Notes under the pieces: model-generated
What the model was told of the DNA's origin: nothing
What the model saw: the letters and a program-made list of their open reading frames with translations, nothing else
Database searches by the model: none
Translations under genes and position numbers: made by a program
Assembly: GCA_963924555.1 (NCBI GenBank)
Contig: OZ004586.1
Location: 5,848,501 to 5,912,500 of the forward strand
DNA: 64,000 nt
Direction: 5' to 3'
Origin: Crambe crambe
Lineage: Eukaryota; Porifera; Demospongiae; Poecilosclerida; Crambeidae
Shown here: in pieces, positions 1 through 30,676 of the stretch
How positions within the stretch are numbered: the stretch's first letter is position 1
Layout of the letters: the number at the start of each line of letters is the position of its first letter

Positions 1-17942
<17,942 letters not shown>

Positions 17943-19234
17943 TTCTCTATAGCAATCACAGTACAGTTGATTTTAGTAAACATAAGCAGGACTGCACAAT
18001 AGCTACTTTGATATTTGGGGGCGAAGCATACGTGCCTATTTGTATGGAATACCTCTAAGTTATTCAAACTAGACAACAGGTTACTAAATCTCAAGGGGAT
18101 GAAGGTACAGCAAGGGGGAAAATGCCCCCCCCCCCACCCCGTCATCCCCTTAATGCAACCCTGGTAAGCACTATCCACTCTGGTCTGTATAAAATTTCAC
18201 TATTATAATGCCATATAGTTCAAATTTATTGAGTCAATCATGCATAAACCCATGTATGAAGACAATAGATTCAATAAGGGCTTCACAATAGTTTCTAGGC
18301 ATTAACAGAATTCGTACATACATGAAGCCTTAACTAAACCAAAATAAGGAAACAAAGGAGGAGAGATGCTGAGTAATTAGAAGTCCTTTCATCACATGAC
18401 TCCATGGTCTTCACAGTTCCAAATAAACACTAGCTAGTACTTGTATATGGAATATTGGCACATGCTATAAAATACTGTCATATGAGTGGACTGAATATTG
18501 TACCATTAGGGCCATTAGGCTCATGCACTCACCAACACTTTTGAAAGCCTAGAAGGGTTTGTTCAGAGCTGCAAGATATCAGATGAAGAAGCAAGTACAC
18601 CACTAACTAGACTGCATGTATGCAATAATAACAGGTGAGCAAGTGTTTACATGAGCTAGAGACATAGCATTTGAGGTACACAGGTAAAAGGATGCTAGGA
18701 ACTAGTACCACACCCTATAACCACCAGTAGCAGAAGGAGAAACAACACTATCATACACATTCTGCATGATGACAGTAGTGCAACTGACCTATACTATACA
18801 CATACATGCAAGAGGAATATATCACAAGATAGAGCTAAAGTGCACACATTAAGGTTCGCTATCTCCATATACAGGTGAGCTATCCGATGAGATTTTGGAT
18901 CTTTTGAGATAAAAAAGTATATAGTTACACCAACTTTGTTGTATATTAGGTCCATTACTTTGGAGGAATACAGAGCTGTGTGTGCTGGTGATAACTATGT
19001 ACATCAAATAACAGTTGTGTCTCCATGGTAATCTATACAGAGCTATGGAGGGATGCACATGACCTCCTTTTCATCATCTTTTCACAGTGTAAAGTTAGGA
19101 TCACGGATGATGCTTACTAACTGTGAACTTTCAGAGTTGAGCTAACAGTTTATATTCTCATGCAAACTATTTGGCACTGCAGAAATGATAACTGACATAA
19201 TCAACCAAAGTCATGGGTGTGAAGAGTATAATTG

Positions 19235-19920
19235 CAGCGAGCAAGCGAAGCGAGTGAGCTGACTCTCAGGTCATGACTCATTGACTCCAAAATGCCTCAG
19301 GCATACGTATGGTACATATGTGTCCCGAAATAGTAGCACGTGCATAATGCGCATGCTCCAATTAATCAAGCTAGATTGTTTCCTTTTGTCATAGGGCGCT
19401 AGGCTTATCTAAGTAGATTGTAGGTGCTTGTTATTATCTAAGTGCTTATGGTAAGTATTTACAGCTTTCTATGTATGGAGCTTCCCGGTTGGAACCACAA
19501 CTTACATGACTCTTGTCTCTGACAGCAAGCACTGTCAAATGCTGCACATTGCTACATGTATAGTAGTAGTTGTAGAGGCTCTAGCCTGGTACTTTGTTAC
19601 ATAAATCTTCTGTTGTAGCACTAACTTGCTTGCTCACTCAGGCTGTCAAAATTAATAATGTATCAAAAAGTGAATTGTAGGCGCTTGGCTTATCTAAGTG
19701 CTTGTGGTAAGTATTTACAGCTTTTGATGTGGTGGAGCTTTCTGGTTGGAACCACCACTTAATTACATGACTCTTGTCTCTGACGCAATATCAAGCACTG
19801 GAGCCTATCATGCTCACTTGCTCACTGTCTAAACTAAACAGCAAAGAGTTGTAGCACTAAAGAATACTTGCTTGCTCGCTCGCTGCCAACTGAATGTTAA
19901 ACATTGCCCTAGTTAGAAAT
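19235..19920 (+). repeat. Dispersed repeat, inverted copy at 45950-46530
   Basis: It begins with a direct copy of AGTGAGCTGACTCTCAGGTC and continues with a segment around ATGCGCATGCTCCAATTAAT and two diverged roughly 290-bp sub-repeats built on GCTTATCTAAGTGCTT and GGTTGGAACCAC. Most of it is present in reverse orientation at 45950-46530, where it sits inside a Penelope-like element. Confidence 0.75.
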
Positions 19921-20650
19921 CCCTTTTATGTGGAGCATGCATCTTCCAGGTTCCTCAACCCCCTCAGACTAACAAGTAAACGACCATATCACATGCAGCA
20001 AGCACATATAGTACATGATTTGCTAACCACAACAACTTCCTCCATCACATGTACACTGATGATATAACTTTACCTCAGCAATAACTATACACACTGTGAT
20101 CAGTCTACAGCAAATGGAATGGAATAACACAGTTATCATTAGAGAAATGCCCTTTGAGAAGAAATTGATGGGCTAGCCCAAGCTAGCCACCAGGGTTATT
20201 GTTTATTGTCAAATTGATAGATCCTAATCAGCACTATGATGTTTAAAGCTGGTGGATCATTCATCATAATTTACAGTATCACTTCAGAAATGCCACAGGG
20301 ATGTTTCCCATACTGTGACACTTCTGTAGGTAAACACACGCTATAACAATACTTTCCAGACCTCAGTTTTAATAAACTCCATTGAGCCTCAGTTAACTAG
20401 CTTTGGTTGTGGAGCTGATTACAGGGACATGCATGTTGACTATAACAACTTACAGAGTTGGAAGACGGATAAGCAAAGAGACTGTTGCGGAGCAAATCAA
20501 TAAAGGGATACTGCAGATTTACATACCCTGGTAAAAGGTTGACTCAACTAAACTAGATGGAGCGATCATAACAATCCAGCAATTAATTCTATATCGAGTC
20601 CCCACCCACCGACACGTGACAATCTATAAGATCACATGCACATACATCCG

Positions 20651-20656
20651 TTTATT
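20651..20656 (-). terminator. Polyadenylation signal of RPS26
   Basis: The minus strand reads AATAAA here, about 72 bp past the RPS26 stop codon, a normal spacing for a short 3' UTR. Confidence 0.6.
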
Positions 20657-20727
20657 GCAACATGAATAATAATGCGCACACTTAAAAAACCGTTCAATGA
20701 AAGGTGTATATTGTTCCTTCTCTTCAC

Positions 20728-21851
20728 TTATGACTTGACAACTCCAGGCTGAGCAGTTCGATCACCACCTCCACCAGTCTTCCCCTCACCTTCAGACTGC
20801 ACATAAACAAACGGGTTTTGGATCCATGACTCATAAATAACGAGTGGCAAGAGCCTATGATACATACCCTATTAGGGCGATCTGCCTGCTTGCTTCTAAA
20901 TCTGGGAGGAGGGGTGCGGTCTTTTCGCTGTTCCTTTGACCTATTGCGCACTATCTTGGAGTGAATAGCACAACTCACACAGTAGACCAGTTTTGCATAC
21001 AACTTCGGCAGAGGGTAGCCTATAAGGAATGAATGGATAAAAAATAAATTGTTTGATACAATGCTTTCTCCACACACATGCCCATTGCACATTAGTATTT
21101 ATAGTAATCATACTACAGTGGAACCTCTGATTAATGGATCAGTTGGGGCCACTGAAATTGTCCTTTATAGAGAGATGTCCTTTATTCAGAGGTCATTTAA
21201 TACACTAAGTACGGTGGGACAGCAATAAGCATCCTTCACTTTATTCAGAGATTCCACTGTATATAGGTACTTAGATATTCTAATTAAACCCCACCATCAT
21301 AAACCGAGGCTTCAGATAAATCCCTGATGGCTGCAGCTTCCACTATATTCCTGATCACAAACTTCTGTACTGCCTTGTCCTGTATCAAAACAAAAAAGCT
21401 TGCACTCTATATATTCAATCATGCGATGGCCATAGATTCCACTCTCACTTTTCAGGCCAAGGAATGAACTGGGATACTAGCTAGCAAGTCTATACTGCCC
21501 ATGCACTGTTCCATCATGCTTAGCTCATGACAATATTAGGCGAGCATACATGGCTACTGTACATAGGGACCATTAGAGTTAGCCGTGCCTGGAATAACCC
21601 AATGACTTATAACATCCTCATACAGTAAACATGCCAAACTATAAGCATTATTCTTGCACACACATAAAGATCACTAACCTTGGGGACACATCTTGCACAG
21701 TTAGTACACCTAACATATCGAACATGACCTCTACCATGCTTGGATCGACCACCATTTCGTCTCTTCTGAGTCTATTATGAACATAGTACACTTATTACAT
21801 GGTGAAGGCATTCATGTCTATCAAAGAAACTAACTATCCATCACTCACCAT
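20728..21851 (-). CDS. RPS26: 40S ribosomal protein S26 (eS26)
   Basis: Five exons: 21849-21851 (ATG only), 21679-21771, 21295-21379, 20868-21019, 20728-20796; all phases agree, giving 133 aa. The second exon begins [20 protein letters not shown] and has the zinc-binding CTNCARC. The third reads [17 protein letters not shown]. The fourth contains [19 protein letters not shown] and DRTPPPRFR. eS26 sits near the mRNA exit channel of the small ribosomal subunit. The C-terminus is Gly/Ser-rich ([20 protein letters not shown]), about 18 residues longer than the 115-residue human protein. Splitting directly after the ATG is common in ribosomal protein genes. Confidence 0.97.
21116..21259. mobile_element. 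144-bp MITE, CAGTGGAACC ends, TA duplication
   Basis: The ends CAGTGGAACCTCTGA and TCAGAGATTCCACTG are inverted copies and the element is flanked by TA on both sides. This is the structure of Tc1/mariner/pogo-type non-autonomous elements. It lies in an RPS26 intron. Relatives: 28925-29045, 41523-42020, 57378-57492, and weaker ones near 25876 and 63620. Confidence 0.8.
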
Positions 21852-21959
21852 ACTTCTAGAAGGACAACGCAACGTGGTTCGAAGAAAGATTTACACATGC
21901 GCAGTAAGAATTTTATACACGTGGTCGCAGCAATAGCCACGCCTCTTCAATAGCAAATT
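21852..21959. promoter_or_regulatory. Divergent promoter RPS26 / RNASEH2C
   Basis: Only 108 bp separate the RPS26 start codon (minus) from the RNASEH2C start codon (plus). The sequence includes ACACATGCGCAGTAAG and CACGTGGTCG, a GCGCA/E-box-like context, and no TATA box I can identify. Both 5' UTRs must be very short and the two genes probably share regulatory input. Confidence 0.7.
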
Positions 21960-23175
21960 ATGGAAGAACCATCTCCAGCCACCATCCACCTTACACAGTT
22001 CACCCAGGATCAGGAGCTGACAACAATGCATCTCTTGCCCTGCACTATTCAATGTACCTGTCGTGACAGAGACAACAAGGATTGCAAACATCCTGCTAAG
22101 GTTGATAAATTCTTTGAGCCTGTGATCAGGAAAGGATGTGCAGAGGAGGGAGAAAATGAAACTTTAGGAGATATCTACACTGGTTCATTCAGAGGTCGGC
22201 CGTTAAAGGGAGTTTTAGTGAAAGTTCCAGATGGTTATGTTGGACAGATTCTCAAAAAAAATTGCAATGGTAGAGCAGCTTTTCCTGAAGAGGTGATACT
22301 TTACAAGCCATTTCCTATACCTTTTCTCCCCCTTTCCTTGATTGTGGTTATCTTCAACACTCCAACATTGCTTTTCAGGCAGCTAATAATTGCCTGAAAA
22401 CCAATAACCACTGTAGTTGTTATTATGAGAGCCACTTGAGTCATAATTATTTGAGGTGTGAAGGAAAAATGCACACAGTGCATGCTTGGAATTTATTTCA
22501 GTGGGAATAGCCTATGGTTTTAGCACAGTGTCGCTTCAGTGACTAAGAACCTAGATCCAAGAAGGGTACTTTCAGAAGCTGCTTTTGTTGGGGACTGGAC
22601 GAAAAGCTACATCCATAATGACTTGATGAATGACAGATACAGTTTTGTGGAATTCGGAGCTAGCTACTTTGTTAGATGGCACTCACACAATCCTCAAAGC
22701 TTTCAAGATAGGGCTAAGAATGATGGGTAAATTTTGGCTTGGAGGTACCTGGATCTACGTAAGGGAGTCACTGGCACTCTGTAGGAACTCAAATGTCATA
22801 CTACTTCAGCATCTATTCTTTACGACTCAAATGTGCACTGTGCTTCTTTTTTTTTTCCAATAAACATTAATTCCTTGAATGTGGAAGTCTATAGCCTTTT
22901 TATATACACATTAGCCTGACTTATGGTGCTAGCTATTGGGAGAAGTAGCATTTTATGATAGAGCATATGATAGCAGCCTAACACCTGAGATTTTCCGGAT
23001 AGCTATGTCTGTTTGTCAGGACAAAAGTACTGGTCAAAATGCACACCGATGCAATGTCCAGTTAAATGTTATATTTTGTGGGGACGTCATCTCCAGTCAC
23101 TATCAATTTCTTATCATAAGCACTGAATATCATTATGACTACACTTAGCTACTACTATTAAAAAAAATAAAAAAA

Positions 23176-23208
<33 letters not shown>

Positions 23209-23211
23209 TTT

Positions 23212-23242
<31 letters not shown>

Positions 23243-23747
23243 GTGATGGCACACCCCTTCCCTAGGTTTATGCCACCTGGCATACTTGTGGAATTTTTGG
23301 AGTTATGCTATTATAAGCTATTTAGGAATGTGACAAGGACCTTGTATTACAGTAGGTAAGAGTGAGAAGAGAGATTTTTCACACATAATATATGAGTTCT
23401 AAATACTGCATGAGGCTTCCAAAGATCATGATGGTAGTTATGGCACTGGAGTTTCATATTATGGCATGCATGCATTATTGCCAAGTTGATGGTATATGGC
23501 ATTGTTCATCAATAGTATTTTTTTTTGTACAGGGTAGCGTATTTGAAGTCAGAAATAGCTTTAATGAACTACACTATTGGAACCTTCAGAACCGCCCCAC
23601 ATCTGATGACAAACTTATGCAAGCTTTAAAGTATACAAGACTAGCAAATACAGTAAGATGCCTATACTAGTGGTAAGGTATGATTTTCAGTAATCTTTTT
23701 AATTCTTTCAGCTACATAAAGCAGTAACTCCCGACAGTCAACCATGA
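21960..23747 (+). CDS. RNASEH2C: Ribonuclease H2 subunit C
   Basis: Three exons: 21960-22292, 23533-23652, 23712-23747; all phase 0, giving 162 aa (human protein 164 aa). Exon 1 contains MHLLPCTIQC, KFFEPVIRKG and YTGSFRGRPLKGVLVKVPDG, followed by YVGQIL, the family's core. Exon 2 has FNELHYWNLQNRPTSDDKLM and ALKYTRLANT. Exon 3 adds LHKAVTPDSQP, matching the human ending. The protein is a non-catalytic subunit that, with subunit B, supports RNase H2A in removing ribonucleotides and RNA:DNA hybrids in the nucleus. The first intron (1.24 kb) carries repeats and a poly-T/poly-G tract. Reading through the exon 2 donor would add RCLY and stop, so splicing into exon 3 is preferred. Confidence 0.9.
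22293..23532. other. RNASEH2C intron 1 with repeat insertions
   Basis: It holds an AT microsatellite (23175-23210) followed by T10 and G20 (23211-23243), and a segment at 23018-23125 that recurs at 53022-53120. An open frame at 22523-22730 (67 codons) ends in a stop and has no recognised similarity. Confidence 0.6.
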
Positions 23748-24110
23748 TGGAAAAACTTACAATTCAGTACATTGTTTATACAGTAGTGTTTAGTTGTATT
23801 GGAAGAGTCATCATATCATACTGATGTATCAGGGGAATTACAGAAGGCATAGCTAATGGTGGCTAAGTATAGTAATAGCAGTTAGCATGTGTTCACAGGC
23901 CCTCCTTCTCTGACATCATGTGGTCATGTCTTTTGAAATAGCTAGCTACCATCCATAGACAACTTTAGTAGCTCCTCCCTAATGGCTGGCCCCGCCCATG
24001 ATTTCATCACTATGGAGAATCAATGGTGTTAATAGTAAGGTGTAAGTTTTACAGCTTATGCTATAGTTGCAAGTCTATTATTTTAGTAAAGAAAGTATTG
24101 TGAATTCAAA

Positions 24111-24460
24111 ATGGAAGCAAGTAAAGAAGCAGATAGTAAGAAATGTCATAATCTGATCACTAAAGTAAAAAATTCTTCAGTTAACACAAAGGTACAGGGT
24201 AGAGAATGGTTATAGTAAGGTGTGAGCTATTGTGGGTAATCAATTAGTAGATGCGTGCTAGCTTATAAGCATTCTTCCTTAGGAAACAACTGCAGGAAAG
24301 AGTATACAGAAGATTGAAGCTCAGCTAAACACTGGAAAAAGTGCAAAATTGCTGAGCAGATTAAAAGTGAGTGCTAGCTATCAGTATAGCCATGATCTAA
24401 TAAGTGTTTTTATTTATTTATTTTACTCTGCAGTCATCAGACTACTCACAACAGTGGTAG
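24111..24460 (+). CDS. Small three-exon gene, unknown function (63 aa)
   Basis: Exons 24111-24191, 24283-24366 and 24434-24460. Donors (AAAG|GTACAG, TTAAAA|GTGAGT) and acceptors (CTTAG|, CTGCAG|) are good and all junctions are phase 0. The protein is very polar: it begins MEASKEADSKKCHNLITKVK and ends SAKLLSRLKSSDYSQQW. No signal peptide, membrane segment or known domain is visible; a helical basic segment (QKIEAQLNTGKSAKLLSRLK) dominates the C-terminal half. It lies 363 bp after RNASEH2C on the same strand. Three clean splice junctions in so short a frame argue for a real gene, but I cannot assign a family. Confidence 0.45.
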
Positions 24461-26007
24461 TTCTGGAGCCATCTCATAACAATCATGATTATAATCAATG
24501 TTCTGTAAATTAATTTTTATGACAATATCTGTCGATTTGAGGGGGGGGGGGGGGGCACAATGTGGTGCAACAGTGAAAAATAATTTGGAGGGTAGTGTTC
24601 TGGACTCCTCAGTTATCTGGACACCTTTTTTCCTGGCTGTGCATTAAAATAATAGTGTTGTGTGTTGTATAGTTTAGTATTATGGGCTACTAGCTGTATA
24701 ACAACCTAGAACTACTGATTATTGTGATGCAGTTGCTAATTATGTGCCTGTGCAAAGCACTCTTTAAAAAAATACATGTGCAGATCAAGGTTCAGATAAA
24801 TGAGGTGTGGATAACTGAGACACTGTATAGCAAAAACATGATAGCTGCTGCATAGAAACAATGAAAAGCACAATACGTAGCTAAAAAGTCTGCAGTATCA
24901 AGGTAAGTTACTGGCTAAGAATGCGCTTTACAGACAGATACAAACCTCCCCCTTCCTTTATTAAACACTGGAGAGTATCGTCTAGAGGAGCATTGTAATG
25001 GCTACTAGCTGGCCCAGTAGTAGACAGATACACAGACATGACCCCTTGTCCATGGTTACATGTAGAGGCCAGGGCCAGGGCTAGTAGTTATGTTCTCTAT
25101 AGATACTATAGACTATATCATTGCTTCACCACCAGATAAGCCTCTTGATAGGTACAAATTCTCACAAAATTAAATATTAAGTTGCTTCTTTGTAAAGAAG
25201 AATTGCCCATCAAATTCACAGGCTTTCCATACTGCTAGCTATTATAGTAGTTTCAGGTATGATATAGTATTGAGCAAATTGTGGGTCCTATAACTAGAGC
25301 CAATGTGGTTTCTTACTTCCTAAACTGTTTAAACTGTATTAGCTAGTTAAATTTTGATATTTTTTTGTGGTTTTATGAAATATTCATAGCTAGCCTTCAA
25401 ATTACCTGTAGACCTGTAGACTTAGTAACCAAGTCTGGTTCAGGTCTGGTGGACCAGGTCTGGAAGAGGTCCAGTGACAGTATAGACTGGTCCTAAGGTC
25501 CAGTGGACCAGGTCTATCAGGTCTGAGGTTCAGAGGTCTAGTGGACCAGTCCAGTAATAGCATGCAGTGGATTAGGTCCAGCCATGCCCTGCATCATCAT
25601 GTCATGTTGTCATGTCTTCAAATGATCACTTGGTACAAGACAAGAAACAGAGATAGGAAAGCCAAGAGTTCTCAAACTGTCAGCATAATCCTACTAGCTA
25701 TAGCGTTCATGCATGGCATGTGCATAGCAAAAGGAACAGTGTAACAATGGGGACCCCAAATGGGGTTACTGGGATCCCCATTTCTTTAAGGCACTACATA
25801 TTATTATAAAGCAATTTACAGTGAAAAACTAGCCTCGCACCCAGGCCCGCTTTTTTCACGGGGTGGTACGAGGCTACAGTGAAATCTGCTATCTCTGGGC
25901 CACCAAAAGGTGATCTCTTTAATGGAGGTGGTCTTTTTACCAATGGTACAAGCTTAGTGGTCTTGGTCTCAGGTTTCACCTATGAACATGATAGTTAGCT
26001 ACAGGTG

Positions 26008-26038
<31 letters not shown>

Positions 26039-26870
26039 ATGTCTGTCTGTCTGTCTGTATGTATGTATATGTATATTATGTCCTCTTTATTTTCTTCCTC
26101 CAGTGGTTGACCGTTTCTGGGTATCTACTGGGAATCATGAATTCCATAGCTAGTTAGGTTCAGAATTATGATAAAACTTATAGTGCAAGTGCAAGTTTAT
26201 GATAGCTAGCTCTGGTAAAGTAATTACTTTTATGCAGCACAACAAAATTACTTTAGAAGCATGTAGCTAGCTAGCTACCATTTTTATAGCAGTCCCGGCA
26301 TGAAATGACATGGGTTTCAAACATGTAGGAATTTAGCCAGCTACTTTTACTACTATTTCACTTAGCCATAGATATAATTAGCTACATAGCTAATAATAAT
26401 ACTTTGAGGAATAGCTACTCTGATAACCTCCAGTGTGAGTGAGAGCTAGCTAGACTATAGGCTACCAGCACTACTACAACAGAACTCTCGTAGCTCATGT
26501 AGCTATAGACTATTGTTTTGTATCAATCAGAGTGCTTTTGTCCTTGGTCAGTCTGTAGCAACCCTGAAAATGATAAGCAAGGTTGCTAGTGCATGGAATA
26601 GCTGCTAATGTGGTTAGCTGCTCATAATCACATCAATTCTTCTGACACTTCAATGCCTTCCCTTTATGTATACCTTGCTTGTGCTCTGACTCTTCTCTCT
26701 TCTGTGCAGTGCAGGGGAAAAATTTTAAACTGAGAGTGAATATGCCTCCTAACAAATGATTCATGTCAGTGCCAGAAGGGCACAGCATAAATGATGGGAT
26801 CAAGAAAGAATTAAGATGAAGTGGGGGACACTTATTAACACGGAAAAGAGCAATGCTGATCCAGTCTTTT

Positions 26871-27552
26871 TGCCTCGGCACCGAAGTGCCGAAGGCGACT
26901 ACTAGACTATGCATATGGCCATATATGGTGGTACGTTATAGTAGCACGCGCAAATAGTTATACGCATGCGCACGACCTTGACCTTACAAGCTACATGCAG
27001 GCTGGGCAAGTCTGCGAGAGCAGAGTGTACAACCTCAAGATTTTATGAACGTCTGAACAACAAGAGTGAGCCTTAAATAGCAAGTAACAGAAGCTACAAA
27101 GTCGAGTTAAGACTCCGAGTTGTGAGAAAGCAGGACCAGGCATGTTAGCTATAATAGCAGAAAGTAAGCAAGAAAACCAACATGAAAGCCATAAATAGCG
27201 AGACCAGAGGGTACAAGCTCAAGATCATCTAGCAGAGCCTGCAAGAAAGCCTTAATAGCAAGAACAGAAGCTACAAAGTCACAATTAGGCTGAGAAAGCT
27301 GAAAGGTAGCCAAGCTATAGCTATGACCACCATAAAAGCTCACTCACTAAAAAAAACAACAACAACTATGAATAGCATTAACAAAAAAACAAAAAAAACA
27401 ACAACAACAACATAATAATGACAGTGCATGCAAAAAGTAGTCTTCAGTATAACTCCTATAATTATTTATATACCTGCAAAAATCAAAATCAAATGATAAT
27501 AAGTTTACTATGTGCCGAGGCATCCAGTCTTTTAAAAGACTAACTTGTTATT
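26871..27552 (+). mobile_element. HINE/Helentron-like non-autonomous element, copy 1
   Basis: It starts TGCCTCGGCACCGAAGTGCC and, near its 3' end, carries the inverse GTGCCGAGGCA (27512-27522), followed by the perfect palindrome AGTCTTTTAAAAGACT (27526-27541) and AACTTGTTATT. Subterminal inverted repeats plus a short 3' stem-loop are the hallmarks of HINE elements, short relatives of Helentrons. Copy 2 lies at 34262-35014. The interior is non-coding. Confidence 0.6.
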
Positions 27553-28716
27553 AGTGACTTAAGTTATTGTAATACCACTCAAACTTTGAAAAGTGGCAGG
27601 AGCCAGTGGCATAGCCAGACAGGGTGCTCTGGGTGCTCGAGCACCCCCTTTGTTAGCTGAACTGCTGAACCTTCACTACGTGTATCTAATCTGTCAGTCA
27701 CTAGCTAGTGGGCCTGCTAGATTGATCACTAAAAAGGTCTAAGGTCAACATTAGTGTGACTTCAGGTTTCACACTAGCCTTGTTCCCAGGCCTATTTTTT
27801 TTTTGGGGGGGGGGGGGGGGGGGAGGGGGAAAATGGGCCTGGGAATGAGGCTAGTTTCACACCACAGCCAAGAGTACCTCTCTGACACATAGTACATGGA
27901 GTTGCAAGTGTAGGCTGGTCTAGAATGTACAAGTAGTTGCTGTAGGAATCATAAGATCTGCCACAAGAGAGAGCAGTACTGATCATAATAGATTGTACAT
28001 GGACTACACATACACAGGATAAGTAGTAACACTGTGTAACGCTATGCTGTGTAGGTGTTTTTCATCAAAGAACTTTTGACAGACAATTACATGGAAGAAA
28101 AAATGTTTCAAGAATGTAGAAACTCCACTGACAAAGAATAAGCAATAAGTTCAGATTGAGCCAAAAATCACAATTATCAGAGAGTACGATAGTACTCTCT
28201 AAGTAGGGATGGCACGGATGCTCCATTGGAGTAGTACTCTTTCATAACTTACTTCCTGCAGTCAGCAACTCCTAACTTCACCTTCAACATGCTAGGACTC
28301 AAGTATGAAGAGCAGAGAACAAAGCAGTATCATTTTACAGTGACTTCAAAAATCGCCGTTTTCATCTGGTCGTTCATCATCATCATCATCATCATCATTA
28401 AACAACTTATTTCAGAAATGGTTCATTCATAGATAATAGCTAGAGCACTCCGTGGATATGAAACGCTCCTGGATATTCATTTTCTTGAGGTTTAATCATT
28501 GCAGCGCCCATTTACGGAATACTAATTAAAATTACGTTAAGAATACGGACTTTCATAGCTGCATCCAAGAGCTATCCAGATCAGATTCATTTCGGCTGAA
28601 ATCTCCAATGAACTACATAGCTACAATACGTGAACTTTAACTTTTGATAGCATCCAGTTGCCTATAATAAAATAATAGAGCATATTACATCAAAAAAGAT
28701 GATGAACAAAAATATT

Positions 28717-28870
28717 TAAAAAGAGAAGTAGGGATGGCTGTGTGCGGTTCAAAAAAGTTCAGCAACAAGAGAGTGAACTTCAGTCAAAAAGTTCCTACTT
28801 CACTCCCTTCACACTCTCTTGTTGCTGAACTTTTTTGAACCGCACACAGCCATCCCTACTTCTCTTTTTT
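28717..28870. repeat. 154-bp near-perfect palindrome
   Basis: Arms of about 65 bp (AGAGAAGTAGGGATGGCTGT ... CAACAAGAGAGTG) flank a short centre; it would extrude as a cruciform or fold as a long hairpin RNA. It is probably a fold-back MITE. Confidence 0.85.
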
Positions 28871-28924
28871 ATTTAGAATAATAATTATTATTATTAGCAA
28901 TCGGTTAAGTGAAAGTTCGCAATA

Positions 28925-29045
28925 CAGTGAAACCTGTCTAAAGCAACAATCTCTGGGATACCAAGAAGTGACTCTTAATGGAAGTGGTCATCTTTAAAGA
29001 GAGGTGGTCTCTGAATAGGGTGGTCTCTTAATACAGGTTTCACTG
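28925..29045. mobile_element. MITE, CAGTGAAACCTGT ends
   Basis: The ends CAGTGAAACCTGT and ACAGGTTTCACTG are perfect inverted repeats; the left flank is TA. It belongs to the same group as 21116-21259. It ends 45 bp from the stop codon of the Ig-domain gene. Confidence 0.8.
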
Positions 29046-29089
29046 CATGAACATGATAGTTACAAGTATAACTTAGATAATCATTGTTT

Positions 29090-30324
29090 TTATGATCCTG
29101 AGATGATAGACCATGCTGCCACAGCCATCATAATGATGAATGTCATCAAACCTTCAGAAATAGCTAAAACAGAAAATAATGTAGCACATTATTATTGCTT
29201 CTCATCACAAACTTAGTGGCTATTAAAGATGTGCTTGAGGTCACATGCATGTAGCTAATAGAAAGGTGTGCAAGATAACTAGATTGGTCATTGGAGCTGA
29301 AGCATTTCTTTTTGTGATGGACAAATGAGCTAAACAAGAAATAGTCAGCTAGCTAATAGATAATAGCTAGCTAGTGATAATTCTGATCATTTTAGTTAGC
29401 TACTCAGTGTTTCATAGAGAAATGCTAGCCAGCCTAGCAGTGCTGTAGCTATATGCATTCCCATTCATAATCTAACTACCTAGCTATTAGATCCTGTCTA
29501 CTTGGAGTGATCAAACTTTTACCCCAGTACTATCGATTTAACTCATAGTTGCCCACATTATACCAGTTGGACTTTGACAGAATTGGGCTACTGGACATGC
29601 ACAGTACCAGTTTTCATCTTTGCCAAGTTGAAAGAATAGCTGATATGGCACTGAAATCTACGGACATAGTATAGCTCCTATGGCACTGAAAGTGCATAGA
29701 ATTTGAAAGCTGAATGAATATTTCTACACTGGAACAATAATGTAGAATGCATGCATGTGTTGAGTCAGGGAGTCTAGAGTTATCATGGTATTATCCAGTA
29801 TAAATTTAATTGTCATAATTAAGGCAATTTTGTCATCAAATTGGACACACAGACACATGCAGGTGGTATGGCCATGACCTGTACAATCGACAGCAGTGCC
29901 TCCAGCCAGGCAGTTACTGTACTTATGTTCACATACCTTTATTTGCCAAGGGAGTTACATTACTTGTTCTGATTATTGCACCTAACAAAACAATAATAGT
30001 AACAGTAATGACTATTAGGGGTGGGCTTAAGATGCCCTTTATTACTGTAATGTGATAATTATGGAGCCTCTAGTTGGCACCAGGTCCCCCTCCACTAGCA
30101 CTGCTTTAACGAGTGAGTAATTCCATGGCCCACAGAAAATAGCGGTGACACATTATTCCATATGTAAAGGCTGAGGTCTGAGGCTGCCTCAGACCTCAGC
30201 CCACTTCTTGTGGAGTAGGAGTGATATATCCCAGGTTGTGCTAATTATTTTCATGCTCACTAATTTTTTTTTTTAGAAATCTAATTAGCTAGATAAGTGC
30301 ATGTACTTACCTGTAATTTGAGAA

Positions 30325-30360
<36 letters not shown>

Positions 30361-30514
30361 GTCATCTTTTTTTTAGAAATCTAATTAGCTAGATAAGTGC
30401 ATGTACTTACCTGTAATTTGAGAAGCTGAGAGAGAGAGAGAGAGAGACTTGTCATCTTTTTTTTAGAAATCTAATTAGCTAGATAAGTGCATGTACTTAC
30501 CTGTAATTTGAGAA

Positions 30515-30548
<34 letters not shown>

Positions 30549-30612
30549 GTCATCTTTTTTTTAGAAATCTAATTAGCTAGATAAGTGCATGTACTTACCT
30601 GTAATTTGAGAA

Positions 30613-30676
<64 letters not shown>

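Larger units (their letters stand above)
17943..20727. other. Intergenic region between tensin and RPS26
   Basis: It presumably holds the tensin promoter and the end of the RPS26 transcript. It contains a poly-C run at 18127 and a dispersed repeat at 19235-19920 with two internal diverged copies. No protein-coding frame in it looks real. Confidence 0.6.
24461..29089. other. Intergenic, repeat-rich
   Basis: Contents: poly-G runs (24541, 27806), a TGCC/TGTC microsatellite (26005-26062), an imperfect repeat of GGTCTGGTGGACCAG words (25430-25560), a HINE-like element (26871-27552), a CAT microsatellite (28376-28399), a long palindrome (28717-28870) and a MITE (28925-29045). No convincing gene was seen. 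Confidence 0.6.

Noticed and set aside
22370..22510. Frame ending HAWNLFQWE considered as RNASEH2C exon 2
   Set aside because: It superficially resembles the WxLE segment, but 23533-23652 matches the C-terminal domain much better and has clean splice sites.
22523..22730. 67-codon frame containing DPRRVLSEAAFVGDW
   Set aside because: No recognised similarity, no fitting splice sites to RNASEH2C; lies inside its intron.
26633..26914. Minus-strand 93-aa frame
   Set aside because: Partly inside the HINE-like element, no domain or splice support.
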